Positions 7,885 to 16,591 of a DNA stretch of 56,727 nucleotides are shown piece after piece. The position numbers and the translations under genes were made by a program. The stretch is from assembly GCA_029553375.1 (NCBI GenBank), contig JAKPCH010000036.1:1-56727 (forward strand), given 5' to 3'. The stretch is from Deltaproteobacteria bacterium (lineage in GTDB: Bacteria > Desulfobacterota > Syntrophia > Syntrophales > UBA8958). A model generated the notes under the pieces. The model was not told the DNA's origin. It worked only from the letters and a program-made list of their open reading frames with translations, and did not search any database. How positions within the stretch are numbered: the stretch's first letter is position 1; each line of letters opens with the position of its first letter.

Positions 7885-10161
7885 ATGAGAACCCGCGGCA
7901 GATCGGTGGGCACTTTCCTCCCCGTGGCTTTGGCGGTCGCCTTTTGCCTCGTCTTTACCACGACGGCGTCGGCCGCCCCGCCGGCGGTGGTGAAGATCTC
8001 CGTGTTCAATTTCGGGTCCGTCAACATCGACGCCGCCGGTTACGGGACGACGGTCTCCAACATGCTCATCAACTCCCTCTCCGCCGACCCTTCTCTCGTG
8101 ATCCTCGAACGTAAGGAACTGGAGGCCTTTCTGGCCCTCAACGACCTCCAGCAGAACGACGACGTCAACAACGCCGTCAACATCGGCACGCGCCTCGCCC
8201 TGGACGTCGTCGTCGTGGGCACGGTGGAGAAGAAGGGACCCGTCATCACCATCCGGGCCAACACCATCCAGGTCGACAAGAGGAGATCGATCCTCCACTC
8301 ACGGGTGGCGGCCCTGGGCGACGCGGGTCTCATGACGGAGGTGCGGAAACTCGCCGAGGACATCCGTAAGGCCATCGGCGCCCACCTCCTGGGAGGGAGG
8401 GAAGAGGAGAAGGCCTCCATCGGCGTCCCCGGCAACATCAGAAAGAGATCCTCGGCCACGCGGGTGTCTTTGTCCTGGGACCCCCCCGCGGGAAAGGTGG
8501 CGGGATACGAGGTCTTTCGTTCCTCCGCGGAGGCGGGGCCCTTCGCCAGGGTCGGTCAGGTGGCCGCCCCGGAGTACACGGACGAGGGCCTCGCAAGAAA
8601 CACGACTTACTATTACAGGGTCCGGGCCTACGACCACCGGGGTCTCCATGGGGACTATTCGCCGGCGATCGCGGCGGAAACGGCCCTTTCCCCCAACCCC
8701 CCCGTCATCCTCTCGACGGAGCCCCATGTCCGCAGCATCACCCTGACCTGGTCGCCCAGTCCCGCTCGCAGCGAAGATCCCCTCAAGCTCAAGGGCTACA
8801 AGGTTTACCGGGCCAAGGTCGAGGCGGGTCCCTACCGTGAGATCGCCAACATCCTCGGGAGCGATCTCGGCCTCGGTCTCGACGAGACCCTCGACAAGAT
8901 CATGAAGGTCCCCCTGGTGGACAGGGGTCTGGCCGACGGCGAGTCCTATTTCTATCGGGTCACGGCCTATAACGAAAAGGGGGTGGAGAGCGATTTCTCG
9001 CGGCCCATGAAGGGTACCACCATCCCCGCCGTCAACGGTCTCACCGCCCGGGGGGACATGGTGAGGGAGATCGAGCTGACCTGGAACTCCCTCGACGAGT
9101 TCTTCTATGTGAGGGGATATTATATCTACCGGAGCACGGCCCCCGACACGGGCTTCTTGAAGATCAAGAAACTGGACTCCACCGAGGCGTCGACAAAGCG
9201 GCTGCGCTACGTCGACACGGAGGGCCTCTCCGATGCGACCCGCTATTACTACAGGGTGACGGCCTTCGAGACGCCCGATCAGGAGACCTCGCCCTCCGTA
9301 ACCGTCTCCGCCGTCACGAAGGGCAAACCCCCGACGGTTTCCCCTCCCCGGGCCCAAGGCGGTCTGGTCAAAAAGGTGGTCCTCACCTGGACGCCTGCGA
9401 CGGCGGAAGACGTGGAAGGATACGTCGTCTACCGTTCCACGACGAAGACGGACGAGTTCCGGCAGGTCAAAAAGATCCGGGGGAGAGAGGCGGGGAGCTA
9501 TACGGACGAGGGGCTCGATGACGGGGCGACGTATTATTATTTTGTCAACACCTTCAACAAGGTCGATGTGGAAAGCGCCGGTGCGCCCGTTGTCTCCGCC
9601 ACGACCAAGCCCCGGCCTTCCCCGCCCCAAGGACTGAAGGCGGAAAGCGGCAAGGCGAGGTCGGTCCCGTTGAGCTGGCAGGCCAACCCGGAAAAGGACG
9701 TGATTCTCTACCACGTCTCGCGGGGGTCTGAGGATGGGCGGTTTGAGGTCGTCGACAAAGTGAAGGCGACCTCCTGGGTCGATCGGGACCTGAAGGACGG
9801 CCGGAGATATGCCTACCGGGTCCAGGCGGAGGATCGGGACGGCCTGTTAAGCGATCCCTCGGCGGTCGTGACGGCGACGACGAAGAACCGGCCCCGCCCC
9901 CCCCGGGACCTCTCGGCGGTGCAGAAAGGCGATCGGGTCGAGCTCACCTGGCAGCCGCCGGGGGAGGAGGATATCAAGGGTTACAACGTTTACGAGAAGG
10001 GGTTCTTCCGGCCCGAACCGGTCTCCATGGGTGTCAAGGGCCTGTCCTTCAGCGACGGGCGGCCGCTGAAGAAGGGGAAGGAGAGGGTCTATCTCGTGAC
10101 GGCCGTGGATAGGGACGATCTGGAGAGCGATCCCCGGGAAGTGGTGATAACGGGGCGGTGA
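7885..10161 (+). CDS. Exported protein with N-terminal CsgG/FlgO-like domain and six fibronectin type III domains
   Basis: 758 aa with a signal peptide ending near the 'ASAA' at residues 28-31. Residues about 33-170 repeat the ABD-like pattern of the preceding gene ('VKISVFNFGSVN', 'LVILERKELEAFL', 'LDVVVVGTV'). Six FnIII modules follow from about residue 185 to the C terminus. Each has a 'V.L.W' strand, 'GY.VYRS' and 'YYYRV.A.D..G..S' ('VSLSWDPP', 'ITLTWSPS', 'IELTWNSL', 'VVLTWTPA', 'VPLSWQAN', 'VELTWQPP'). FnIII arrays usually mediate binding or act as spacers at the cell surface or in the periplasm. I infer an envelope anchor plus rod or adhesive stalk. The ABD-FnIII combination is unusual to my knowledge. 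Confidence 0.78.
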   Translation: MRTRGRSVGTFLPVALAVAFCLVFTTTASAAPPAVVKISVFNFGSVNIDAAGYGTTVSNMLINSLSADPSLVILERKELEAFLALNDLQQNDDVNNAVNIGTRLALDVVVVGTVEKKGPVITIRANTIQVDKRRSILHSRVAALGDAGLMTEVRKLAEDIRKAIGAHLLGGREEEKASIGVPGNIRKRSSATRVSLSWDPPAGKVAGYEVFRSSAEAGPFARVGQVAAPEYTDEGLARNTTYYYRVRAYDHRGLHGDYSPAIAAETALSPNPPVILSTEPHVRSITLTWSPSPARSEDPLKLKGYKVYRAKVEAGPYREIANILGSDLGLGLDETLDKIMKVPLVDRGLADGESYFYRVTAYNEKGVESDFSRPMKGTTIPAVNGLTARGDMVREIELTWNSLDEFFYVRGYYIYRSTAPDTGFLKIKKLDSTEASTKRLRYVDTEGLSDATRYYYRVTAFETPDQETSPSVTVSAVTKGKPPTVSPPRAQGGLVKKVVLTWTPATAEDVEGYVVYRSTTKTDEFRQVKKIRGREAGSYTDEGLDDGATYYYFVNTFNKVDVESAGAPVVSATTKPRPSPPQGLKAESGKARSVPLSWQANPEKDVILYHVSRGSEDGRFEVVDKVKATSWVDRDLKDGRRYAYRVQAEDRDGLLSDPSAVVTATTKNRPRPPRDLSAVQKGDRVELTWQPPGEEDIKGYNVYEKGFFRPEPVSMGVKGLSFSDGRPLKKGKERVYLVTAVDRDDLESDPREVVITGR

Positions 10162-10185
10162 CCGGACCGCGCCGTCGCCGGGCCA

Positions 10186-10938
10186 ATGGTTCACCCCGTT
10201 GAGAGATGCGGTTTCGGAAGGACTTACGTCGTCTCCTGTCCGGAAGGCCTGTTGGTGGTTGACGTGGGCAGCGTCGCGGCGGCCCGGGAGACGATCCTCT
10301 TTGTGGAAGGAGTTTTGGGGAGCCCCCCTTCCCAGGTCCGCTATGTATTGGCCACCCATTTCCACGTCGACCACATCGGGGGTATCGGACATTTACTGGA
10401 CCGGTGCGGCGACGGGACCCGGGTTCTTTTCCATAGGGCCGTGGGGGACTACCTGGAGGGTGTAAGACCCATCCCGGTCATGAAGAACTGGATCAAGGGC
10501 CTGCTCCCCGTCACCCGCAGGACGGTCACCCGGGTGAGGCGCCTCTCGGAGCTCTTCGTTGAGTCCCCCGCCGGTATCCCTCTCCCCCTCTTGAGGCACT
10601 GGTCGGCCCTGCCTTTCGAGAGGGAGAAGATCGTGTTTGCCCATGAGGGATTCCCCCTGGGTTTGGGGGACTGGGAAGTCCTCGAGACCCCCGGCCACAC
10701 CTCCGATTCCCTCTCCCTCTATTCCCGTGGGGAGGGGGTGTTGATCTGCGGCGATCTGATCCACAACGTCTTCGACGACGGGAGGGGCAGATTGAACGGC
10801 TTTTACGAGGATCGCGACGAGATTGTGAAGACCTATGAGGCCTTGGCCATGACCCTGAGGGTGGATAGGATCTACCCCGGCCACGGCGAGGTGATCCTGG
10901 GGGAGGGCGACGCCCTCGCCGGGGTGGTACCCCTTTGA
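10186..10938 (+). CDS. MBL-fold metallo-hydrolase
   Basis: Metallo-beta-lactamase-fold hydrolase of 250 aa. The metal site reads 'THFHVDHIGG' near residue 63 (HxHxDH), then 'ETPGHTSDSLSLY', 'CGDLIH' and 'GHGEV'. There is no signal peptide, so it is probably cytoplasmic. The sequence does not show the substrate; the general fold covers thioesterases, glyoxalase II and others. It sits 24 bases after the FnIII gene and 24 before the beta-helix lipoprotein, inside a run of exported proteins. It may therefore serve the same system, for example by processing or detoxification, but this is inference. Confidence 0.85.
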   Translation: MVHPVERCGFGRTYVVSCPEGLLVVDVGSVAAARETILFVEGVLGSPPSQVRYVLATHFHVDHIGGIGHLLDRCGDGTRVLFHRAVGDYLEGVRPIPVMKNWIKGLLPVTRRTVTRVRRLSELFVESPAGIPLPLLRHWSALPFEREKIVFAHEGFPLGLGDWEVLETPGHTSDSLSLYSRGEGVLICGDLIHNVFDDGRGRLNGFYEDRDEIVKTYEALAMTLRVDRIYPGHGEVILGEGDALAGVVPL

Positions 10939-10962
10939 AATGGGGGGCGGAGGGAAAGGAAC

Positions 10963-13719
10963 ATGAAGAGGATTTCGGTATTTCTTTGGACGATAGCCCT
11001 CGTTCTATCTCTGTTGATCTTGGAGGGTTGTGTCGTCGCCACGAAGGAAACGGCCATCGCCCCGGAGATCAGGTCTCTGTTCGAAGGGAAGTACCACATC
11101 TACCCCTACATGGAGAAACACATCCCCCGCACCGTGGCGGTGCTGCCGTTCCTGGACCTCTCGGGGAGCCAGCAGGGGGCCCAGGCCGTCCGCCGGGGGT
11201 TCTACAACCATTTCAGTTCCCTTCCCTTCAAGGACATGGAGATCCAGAGAATTGACGATCTCCTCGGGAAGGCGGGTCTGAATGACCCCGTCGAGATCAA
11301 CAAGAAATCACCCCAGGACCTGGGGAAGATCCTCGGTGTCGACGCCGTCGTCTACGGCGAGATCTCGAACTTCGATAAGCTCTTCGCCGTCATGTACTCT
11401 CAGGTGGCCGTCGGGGCCAAGATCAGGATGCACGACACGAAGTCGGGCGAGGTCCTCTGGACGGGGGAGCACACCGTGAGGATCCACGAGGGGGGCATCT
11501 CCCTGAGTCCCATCGGCATCGTCGCCACCATCGTCGCCACGGCCATGAACGTGAGGGATATACAGCTCTTGCGGGCCTGTGACGACCTTTTCCGGGACAT
11601 GGTCAAGACCATCCCGGCCCCGCCCTTGGCCGAGGCCCTCCGTCCCCCCGTCATCACCCTCCTTGTCCAGGATACGAAGAACCTGCCCAAGAAGGCGGGC
11701 GACGAGATCAGGGTGGTCATTCAGGGGACACCGAAGATGAGGGCCTACTTCGACATCGGCGATTACCGGAAAGGGATCGACATGCAGGAGCAGGCCGATT
11801 CTCCGGGTGTCTATCTCGGTGTCTACCGCGTCGTCCCCGGGGATGATTGCCGCAAGGCGATCATTACGGGTTACCTCAAGGACGATGCCGGGGCGGTCAC
11901 CCAGTGGGTGGACGCCATAGGCAGCGTGACCCTCAAGACCACTCCCCCGCCGAAGCCCTCTTTCTTGAAGACCGTCGGCCGGGACGGGGTGGTCCTCCTC
12001 TCTTGGGGGGACGTCAAGGATCCGGACCTGGCAGGTTACCGCCTCTATCGAAGCCTGACCCCCCTGTCGGGTTTCACGGAGGTGGCCAAGGTCGAGGTGA
12101 CCCAGTACCGTGACGCCGGCCTCACCAACGGCGTTCGCTATTACTACGCCCTCTCGGCGGTGGACCTGGCGGGGAACGAGAGCGAGCGGGCCGTCGCCGA
12201 GGGTGTCCCCGTCGCCCCCGGTCCCACGCCGGTGAGGGGCGTCATCGATAAAAACACGACCTGGTATGCCGGGGCGAGCCCTTACATCATCGAGGAGACG
12301 GTGGTGGTCAAGGACAAGGCGACCCTCTTCGTGGAGGCGGGGACGGAGATCCGGTCCCGGGGCGGGGCTTTGGTAGTGGAGGGCAACCTCACCGCCCGGG
12401 GTGACGAGGGGCACCTCATCTCCTGGGCCCCCGCCGAGGGGGTAAAGACCTGGGAGGGTATCGTCTTCAGGAACGTCAAGGAGAAAGAAAACGTCCTGAC
12501 CTACAACAAGATCACCGGTGCCGTCGCGGGCGTGACCTGCATCGCCTCTTCCCCCGCCGTCACCGCCTCGGAATTCACGGGTAACGTCACGGGGATCTCC
12601 GTCTCCGGGGCCTTTTCCAAACCCGTCATCGAGAGGTGTGCCTTCCGGGACAACCAGGGGGCCGGTGTGGCCGTAACGGAAGGGGCGCAGCCGACGGTGA
12701 GGGAAAACACCATCCAGGGGAACGGCAAGGGGGGTGTTTACGTCCAGGGGGCGGCGCCCGTCATCGCCCGCAACGTCGTCACCCAGAACGAGGGCGGGGG
12801 CATCGTGGTCCTCAAGAGCGCCGCCGTCATCAACGAGAACAACATCCACCACAATCGGCCCTTCAACATCGTGGGGGCCATGGACGGGGCCGCCGTCAAC
12901 GCCCGGGAGAATTGGTGGGGGACGGCGAAGGGCCTGGAGGTCTTGGCCTCCGTCAAGGGGCGCGTCGACGTCTCGGTGATCCTCGATGGACCCTACCCCG
13001 GCGGTAAAAAGGTCAGCCTCCCCATCCTCCCCTCCGAATTGAGGGGGACGATCAAGAAGGACGCCCTGCTGACCCTCTCCCAGAGCCCCTACCGGGTCGA
13101 GGGTGAGGTCTCCCTCGAAGACGGCGCCCTCCTCCATATCGAGCCCGGCGTCGTCATCCAGTATGATCAGGGGGCCGTCATCGTGGTGAACGACGGGGGC
13201 ATCGTGGCCCGGGGGACAAGGGAGAATCCCATCGTCTTCACCGCCTCCGCCGCCTCGCCCTCGGCCGGCTTCTACGCCTCCGCCGTCCGCTTCGCCCGGC
13301 CCACGAAGGTGAACAGCGCCTTTTCCCATTGCGTGGTCAAATACGCCTCCATCGCCTTCGACATCCACCGGGGCAACCCCGAGATCACGAAGTGCCATAT
13401 CGCCCATAACAGCCAGGCGGGGATCTACGTGAGAAACGATGGGGCCCCCGTCATAACCTACAACACCCTGACGGCCAACGGGGGCGAGGGGGCCCTCAAG
13501 TGTGTCGGCAACTCGCGCCCCCTGATCAACTTCAACAACATCGAGGGGAACGACTTTGCCATCCAGGCCCTCTCCACCATCTATCTCGACGCCCGCCACA
13601 ACTGGTGGGGGAAGAGCCCCCCCGATTTGGGGATGATCCTGGGGGATCTGGAGCGGAACGTCAACATCAAGCCCTGGCTGGATGCCCCGGAGGCTCAGGC
13701 CTTCGCGGTCAAACCTTGA
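10963..13719 (+). CDS. GNA1162-like lipoprotein fused to FnIII and right-handed parallel beta-helix domains
   Basis: 918 aa lipoprotein; the lipobox 'LEGC' gives Cys23. Residues about 45-215 resemble the DUF799/GNA1162 lipoprotein family: 'RTVAVLPFLDLSG', 'MEIQRIDDLL', 'GVDAVVYGEI'. A beta-rich linker covers about 222-325. One FnIII domain ('VVLLSWGDVKDPDLAGYRLYRS') covers about 330-420. The rest is a pectate-lyase-like parallel beta-helix in two blocks. Each block ends alike, 'ARENWWGTAKGL' near residue 650 and 'ARHNWWGKSPPDL' near residue 885, which indicates an internal duplication. Such helices are common in surface adhesins and polysaccharide-binding proteins. I cannot assign an enzymatic residue set. 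Confidence 0.8.
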   Translation: MKRISVFLWTIALVLSLLILEGCVVATKETAIAPEIRSLFEGKYHIYPYMEKHIPRTVAVLPFLDLSGSQQGAQAVRRGFYNHFSSLPFKDMEIQRIDDLLGKAGLNDPVEINKKSPQDLGKILGVDAVVYGEISNFDKLFAVMYSQVAVGAKIRMHDTKSGEVLWTGEHTVRIHEGGISLSPIGIVATIVATAMNVRDIQLLRACDDLFRDMVKTIPAPPLAEALRPPVITLLVQDTKNLPKKAGDEIRVVIQGTPKMRAYFDIGDYRKGIDMQEQADSPGVYLGVYRVVPGDDCRKAIITGYLKDDAGAVTQWVDAIGSVTLKTTPPPKPSFLKTVGRDGVVLLSWGDVKDPDLAGYRLYRSLTPLSGFTEVAKVEVTQYRDAGLTNGVRYYYALSAVDLAGNESERAVAEGVPVAPGPTPVRGVIDKNTTWYAGASPYIIEETVVVKDKATLFVEAGTEIRSRGGALVVEGNLTARGDEGHLISWAPAEGVKTWEGIVFRNVKEKENVLTYNKITGAVAGVTCIASSPAVTASEFTGNVTGISVSGAFSKPVIERCAFRDNQGAGVAVTEGAQPTVRENTIQGNGKGGVYVQGAAPVIARNVVTQNEGGGIVVLKSAAVINENNIHHNRPFNIVGAMDGAAVNARENWWGTAKGLEVLASVKGRVDVSVILDGPYPGGKKVSLPILPSELRGTIKKDALLTLSQSPYRVEGEVSLEDGALLHIEPGVVIQYDQGAVIVVNDGGIVARGTRENPIVFTASAASPSAGFYASAVRFARPTKVNSAFSHCVVKYASIAFDIHRGNPEITKCHIAHNSQAGIYVRNDGAPVITYNTLTANGGEGALKCVGNSRPLINFNNIEGNDFAIQALSTIYLDARHNWWGKSPPDLGMILGDLERNVNIKPWLDAPEAQAFAVKP

Positions 13720-13795
13720 GAAAAGGTCTTGTAGGCAGGGGTGGTATTTGTTAGGATGGGATCGAAAGGGAACAAAGTAAAGTGAGGAGGAAGAC

Positions 13796-14704
13796 ATGAG
13801 GAGAAAAAAAGGGATGTTGTGCGGAGCGATCCTGGCGGCGATGGTTTTTCTGCTGGCCGGGACGGGCTTCTGCCAGGACGACGCGAAGGTGAGCCTGAAG
13901 GATTGGACGAAGATCTTGGAATCCAAGGTGGCGGAACAGGTGGGCGATAAGGGGATCGTCAACTACGAGGACCAGTATATCGAGGTCGTGGCCATCGGTG
14001 CGCCCCCCGAGAGGTACTACGGCAAACCCCAGGCCCGGCCCCTGTGCATCCGGGCCGCCAAGGTCGTGGCCATGAGGGACATCCTCGAGATCGTCCAGGG
14101 GGTACGTATCGACTCTGAGACCATGGTCAAGGATTACGTGGTGGAATCGGACACCATCAAGGCCGCCGTGAACGGCATCGTGAAGAACGTCGTCCAGGTG
14201 GGCGAGCCCAGCTACATGTCCGACGGGACCTGTGAGGTCAAGTATCGCATGTCCATGAAGGGGCCCTTCATGCAGGCCATCCTCCCCAAGGCCATCGCCG
14301 ACGACAAGAAGACCGACACGCCTCCCCCCAAGGTCAAGGTGAGGCCCACTCCCCCCGGGGAAGAGGTATACACGGGCCTGGTCGTGGACGCCCGGGGTCT
14401 CAATGCCCGCCCGGCCATGTCTCCCAAGGTCTTTGACGAGGACGGCAAGGAGGTTTACGGATCCCTCGTCGTCAGCAAGGAGTACGCCGTTCAGCAGGGT
14501 ATCAGCGGTTACGCCCGCGATCTCACGGCGGCCCAGAGCAATCCGAGGGTGACGAACAACCCCCTGACGGTCAAGGCCATCTCCGCCGAAGGGCCGGGCC
14601 GCTCCGACCTCAAGATCAGCAATCAGGACGCCGGCAAGCTCAGGGGGATCAAGGAGAATCAGGCCTTCATGAAGCAGTGCCGCGTCATGATCGTTCTCGA
14701 TTGA
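13796..14704 (+). CDS. Exported LPP20/FlgP-like protein
   Basis: 302 aa with a signal peptide (basic 'MRRKK', hydrophobic 7-22); the Cys26 context 'TGFC' is a poor lipobox. Residues about 75-165 resemble LPP20-type domains, with an Ala-rich helix 'IRAAKVVAMRDILEIVQG' followed by 'GIVKNVVQVGEPSY' and 'DGTCEVKYRMSMKG'. The C-terminal part ('YTGLVVDARGLNARPAMSPKV' region) is a separate beta-rich domain seen in LPP20-like proteins that I cannot name. In vibrios, LPP20-type FlgP works with FlgO and FlgT in the flagellar outer-membrane ring; here it closes the six-gene cluster. A GAGGAGGAAG ribosome site precedes the ATG. Confidence 0.72.
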   Translation: MRRKKGMLCGAILAAMVFLLAGTGFCQDDAKVSLKDWTKILESKVAEQVGDKGIVNYEDQYIEVVAIGAPPERYYGKPQARPLCIRAAKVVAMRDILEIVQGVRIDSETMVKDYVVESDTIKAAVNGIVKNVVQVGEPSYMSDGTCEVKYRMSMKGPFMQAILPKAIADDKKTDTPPPKVKVRPTPPGEEVYTGLVVDARGLNARPAMSPKVFDEDGKEVYGSLVVSKEYAVQQGISGYARDLTAAQSNPRVTNNPLTVKAISAEGPGRSDLKISNQDAGKLRGIKENQAFMKQCRVMIVLD

Positions 14705-14795
14705 AGGCGTCGGCCCCCGAATCTCGATTGTAACGACCATGAACGACCGCGTTCCGGTGAGCCCTGCCGGGGCGCGGTCGCTTAATTTTTTAGCG

Positions 14796-16589
14796 ATGCC
14801 GTCTCCCGTAAAGGTCCTACCCCAGGAACTTACCTTGAAGATCGCGGCCGGCGAGGTCATAGAGCGGCCCGCCTCCATCGTCAAGGAACTCCTGGAGAAC
14901 GCCCTCGACGCCGGGGCGACCCACGTCACCATAACCCTGGAGAAAGGGGGCCTGGAACTCATCAGGGTGACGGACAACGGGTGCGGGATGACGAGGGAGG
15001 ACGCGGCACTGGCCTTCGAGAGGTTCGCCACGAGCAAGATCCGGCGGTTCGAGGACCTCTACACGGTCTCGTCCTTCGGTTTCCGCGGCGAGGCCCTGCC
15101 GAGCATCGCCGCCGTATCGACGGTGGAGCTCGTGACGCGGACCAAGGACGCCGTTGCCGGGACGAGGGTCTTGGCCGAGGAGGGCGCCGTCAAGGCGGTG
15201 TCCGAGATCGGTTGCCCCGTGGGTACCTCCGTCACCGTGAGGAGGGTCTTCGCCTCCTTGCCCGTGAGGAGGAAATTCCTCAAGTCGGAAAAGGTCGAAC
15301 AGGGCCTTTGCCTGGAGAGGATCCAGAGGACGGCCCTTTCTTCCCTGGGCGTCCGCCTGGAGGTGAGCGGGGAAGGGCGGGAATTACTTTCCCTGCCGGC
15401 CGCCACCCGGCTGGACGAACGGATCTCCCTCCTCTTGGGCCGGGGCACCAGGGAGGAGCTGACGCCCGTCAGCGGGGAAAAGGATGGGATAAGGTTGCAC
15501 GGTTTTGTGTCCCGCCCGGGGAGTTCTCGTTCCAGCGCCAGGCACATCTATCTCTATGTAAACGGCCGTTTCGTCCGTGACGGCGTCGTTCAGGGGGCCC
15601 TCATGGCGGCTTACCGCAACGTCATGGAGGCGCGGCGCTATCCCGTGGCGGTGTTGTTCGTCCATTGCCCGCCGGGGACGGTGGACGTCAATGTCCATCC
15701 CACCAAGTCGGAGGTCCGTTTCCGCGATCCCCGGCTCGTCTACGCCCTCGTCCTCGAGTCCGTCTCCCTCGCCTTGACGGGGCTGTTCCCCTTCGCGGAC
15801 GGGGAGGAGCCTCGGGGGGACTTGAAGGACGACCCCACGGAGGGGGTCCGGGAGGCGGTCAGGAGATATCACCTCTTGCGTAACTACGGTAAGAAAATAC
15901 CGGGTGACAGGCCCGAGTCCCCACGGTGGGAAATGGAAGGGGACGGCGGCCAAAGCCCCTTCCCCTCCGGGACGGCGAGCGTGGGCGTCCTCGATCTGCA
16001 AGACAAAAGGCCCGTCTCGTCCTTTGCCTATCTGGGACAGGTGGGGGGGACCTATCTCGTCTTCTCCGGTCCCGAGGGGCTCGTCCTCGTGGATCAGCAT
16101 GCCGCCCACGAACGCCTGCTCTTCGAAAGACTTAAGAAGGCGTGGGGAGGGGATCGCAAGGCCCAGGGACTCGTCGTGCCCCTGGCCTTGACCCTGACGC
16201 CCGGCGAGGCGCGGACCGTTTGGGATTTGAGGGACGACCTGGCCGAGGTGGGCCTGGAGGTGGATCGCCTCGGTCGGGACACCATCCTGGTACGATCGGT
16301 GCCTGCGGCGTTGCCGGACCTGGATGTGGAAGGTTTTGTCAAAGACCTCCTCGATGATGCGGCGAGGGGTGAAAGTCCCCCTCGTCTGGAGGGACGCCGT
16401 GACGGCCTCCTGAGGAGCCTGGCCTGCCGGGGGGCCGTGAAGGCCCGGCAGGCCCTGTCCCCGGAAGAGGCCCTGGCCCTGTGTCTCAGCCTGGAACAGG
16501 ACGGCGCACCTGCCTCGTGCCCCCACGGCCGGCCCCTCTACCGCGAGATCCCCTTGCGGGAGATCGAGAAGATGTTCAAGAGGCGCTGA
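14796..16589 (+). CDS. mutL: DNA mismatch repair protein MutL (endonuclease-type)
   Basis: GHKL ATPase that couples mismatch recognition to strand incision. It has 597 aa from the ATG at 14796. An upstream ATG at 14739 would add 19 residues not typical of MutL, which normally starts just before 'VLPQELTLKIAAGEVIERPA'. ATPase motifs are 'ELLENALDAGAT', 'DNGCGMTRED' and 'TSKIRRFEDLYTVSSFGFRG'. The C-terminal domain has 'DQHAAHERLLFE', which fits the endonuclease motif DQHA(x)2E(x)4E, plus 'ACRGAVKA' and 'CPHGRP'. It is therefore a nicking MutL of the kind found in bacteria without MutH. miaA starts three bases after its stop codon. Confidence 0.95.
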   Translation: MPSPVKVLPQELTLKIAAGEVIERPASIVKELLENALDAGATHVTITLEKGGLELIRVTDNGCGMTREDAALAFERFATSKIRRFEDLYTVSSFGFRGEALPSIAAVSTVELVTRTKDAVAGTRVLAEEGAVKAVSEIGCPVGTSVTVRRVFASLPVRRKFLKSEKVEQGLCLERIQRTALSSLGVRLEVSGEGRELLSLPAATRLDERISLLLGRGTREELTPVSGEKDGIRLHGFVSRPGSSRSSARHIYLYVNGRFVRDGVVQGALMAAYRNVMEARRYPVAVLFVHCPPGTVDVNVHPTKSEVRFRDPRLVYALVLESVSLALTGLFPFADGEEPRGDLKDDPTEGVREAVRRYHLLRNYGKKIPGDRPESPRWEMEGDGGQSPFPSGTASVGVLDLQDKRPVSSFAYLGQVGGTYLVFSGPEGLVLVDQHAAHERLLFERLKKAWGGDRKAQGLVVPLALTLTPGEARTVWDLRDDLAEVGLEVDRLGRDTILVRSVPAALPDLDVEGFVKDLLDDAARGESPPRLEGRRDGLLRSLACRGAVKARQALSPEEALALCLSLEQDGAPASCPHGRPLYREIPLREIEKMFKRR

Positions 16590-16591
16590 GG

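Noticed and set aside
11308-13962. 884-codon open frame on the minus strand
   Set aside because: It is antisense to the beta-helix lipoprotein. GC-rich third positions leave the opposite frame open; the composition (Gly/Asp/His/Val-rich) matches a shadow, with no start signal or domain.
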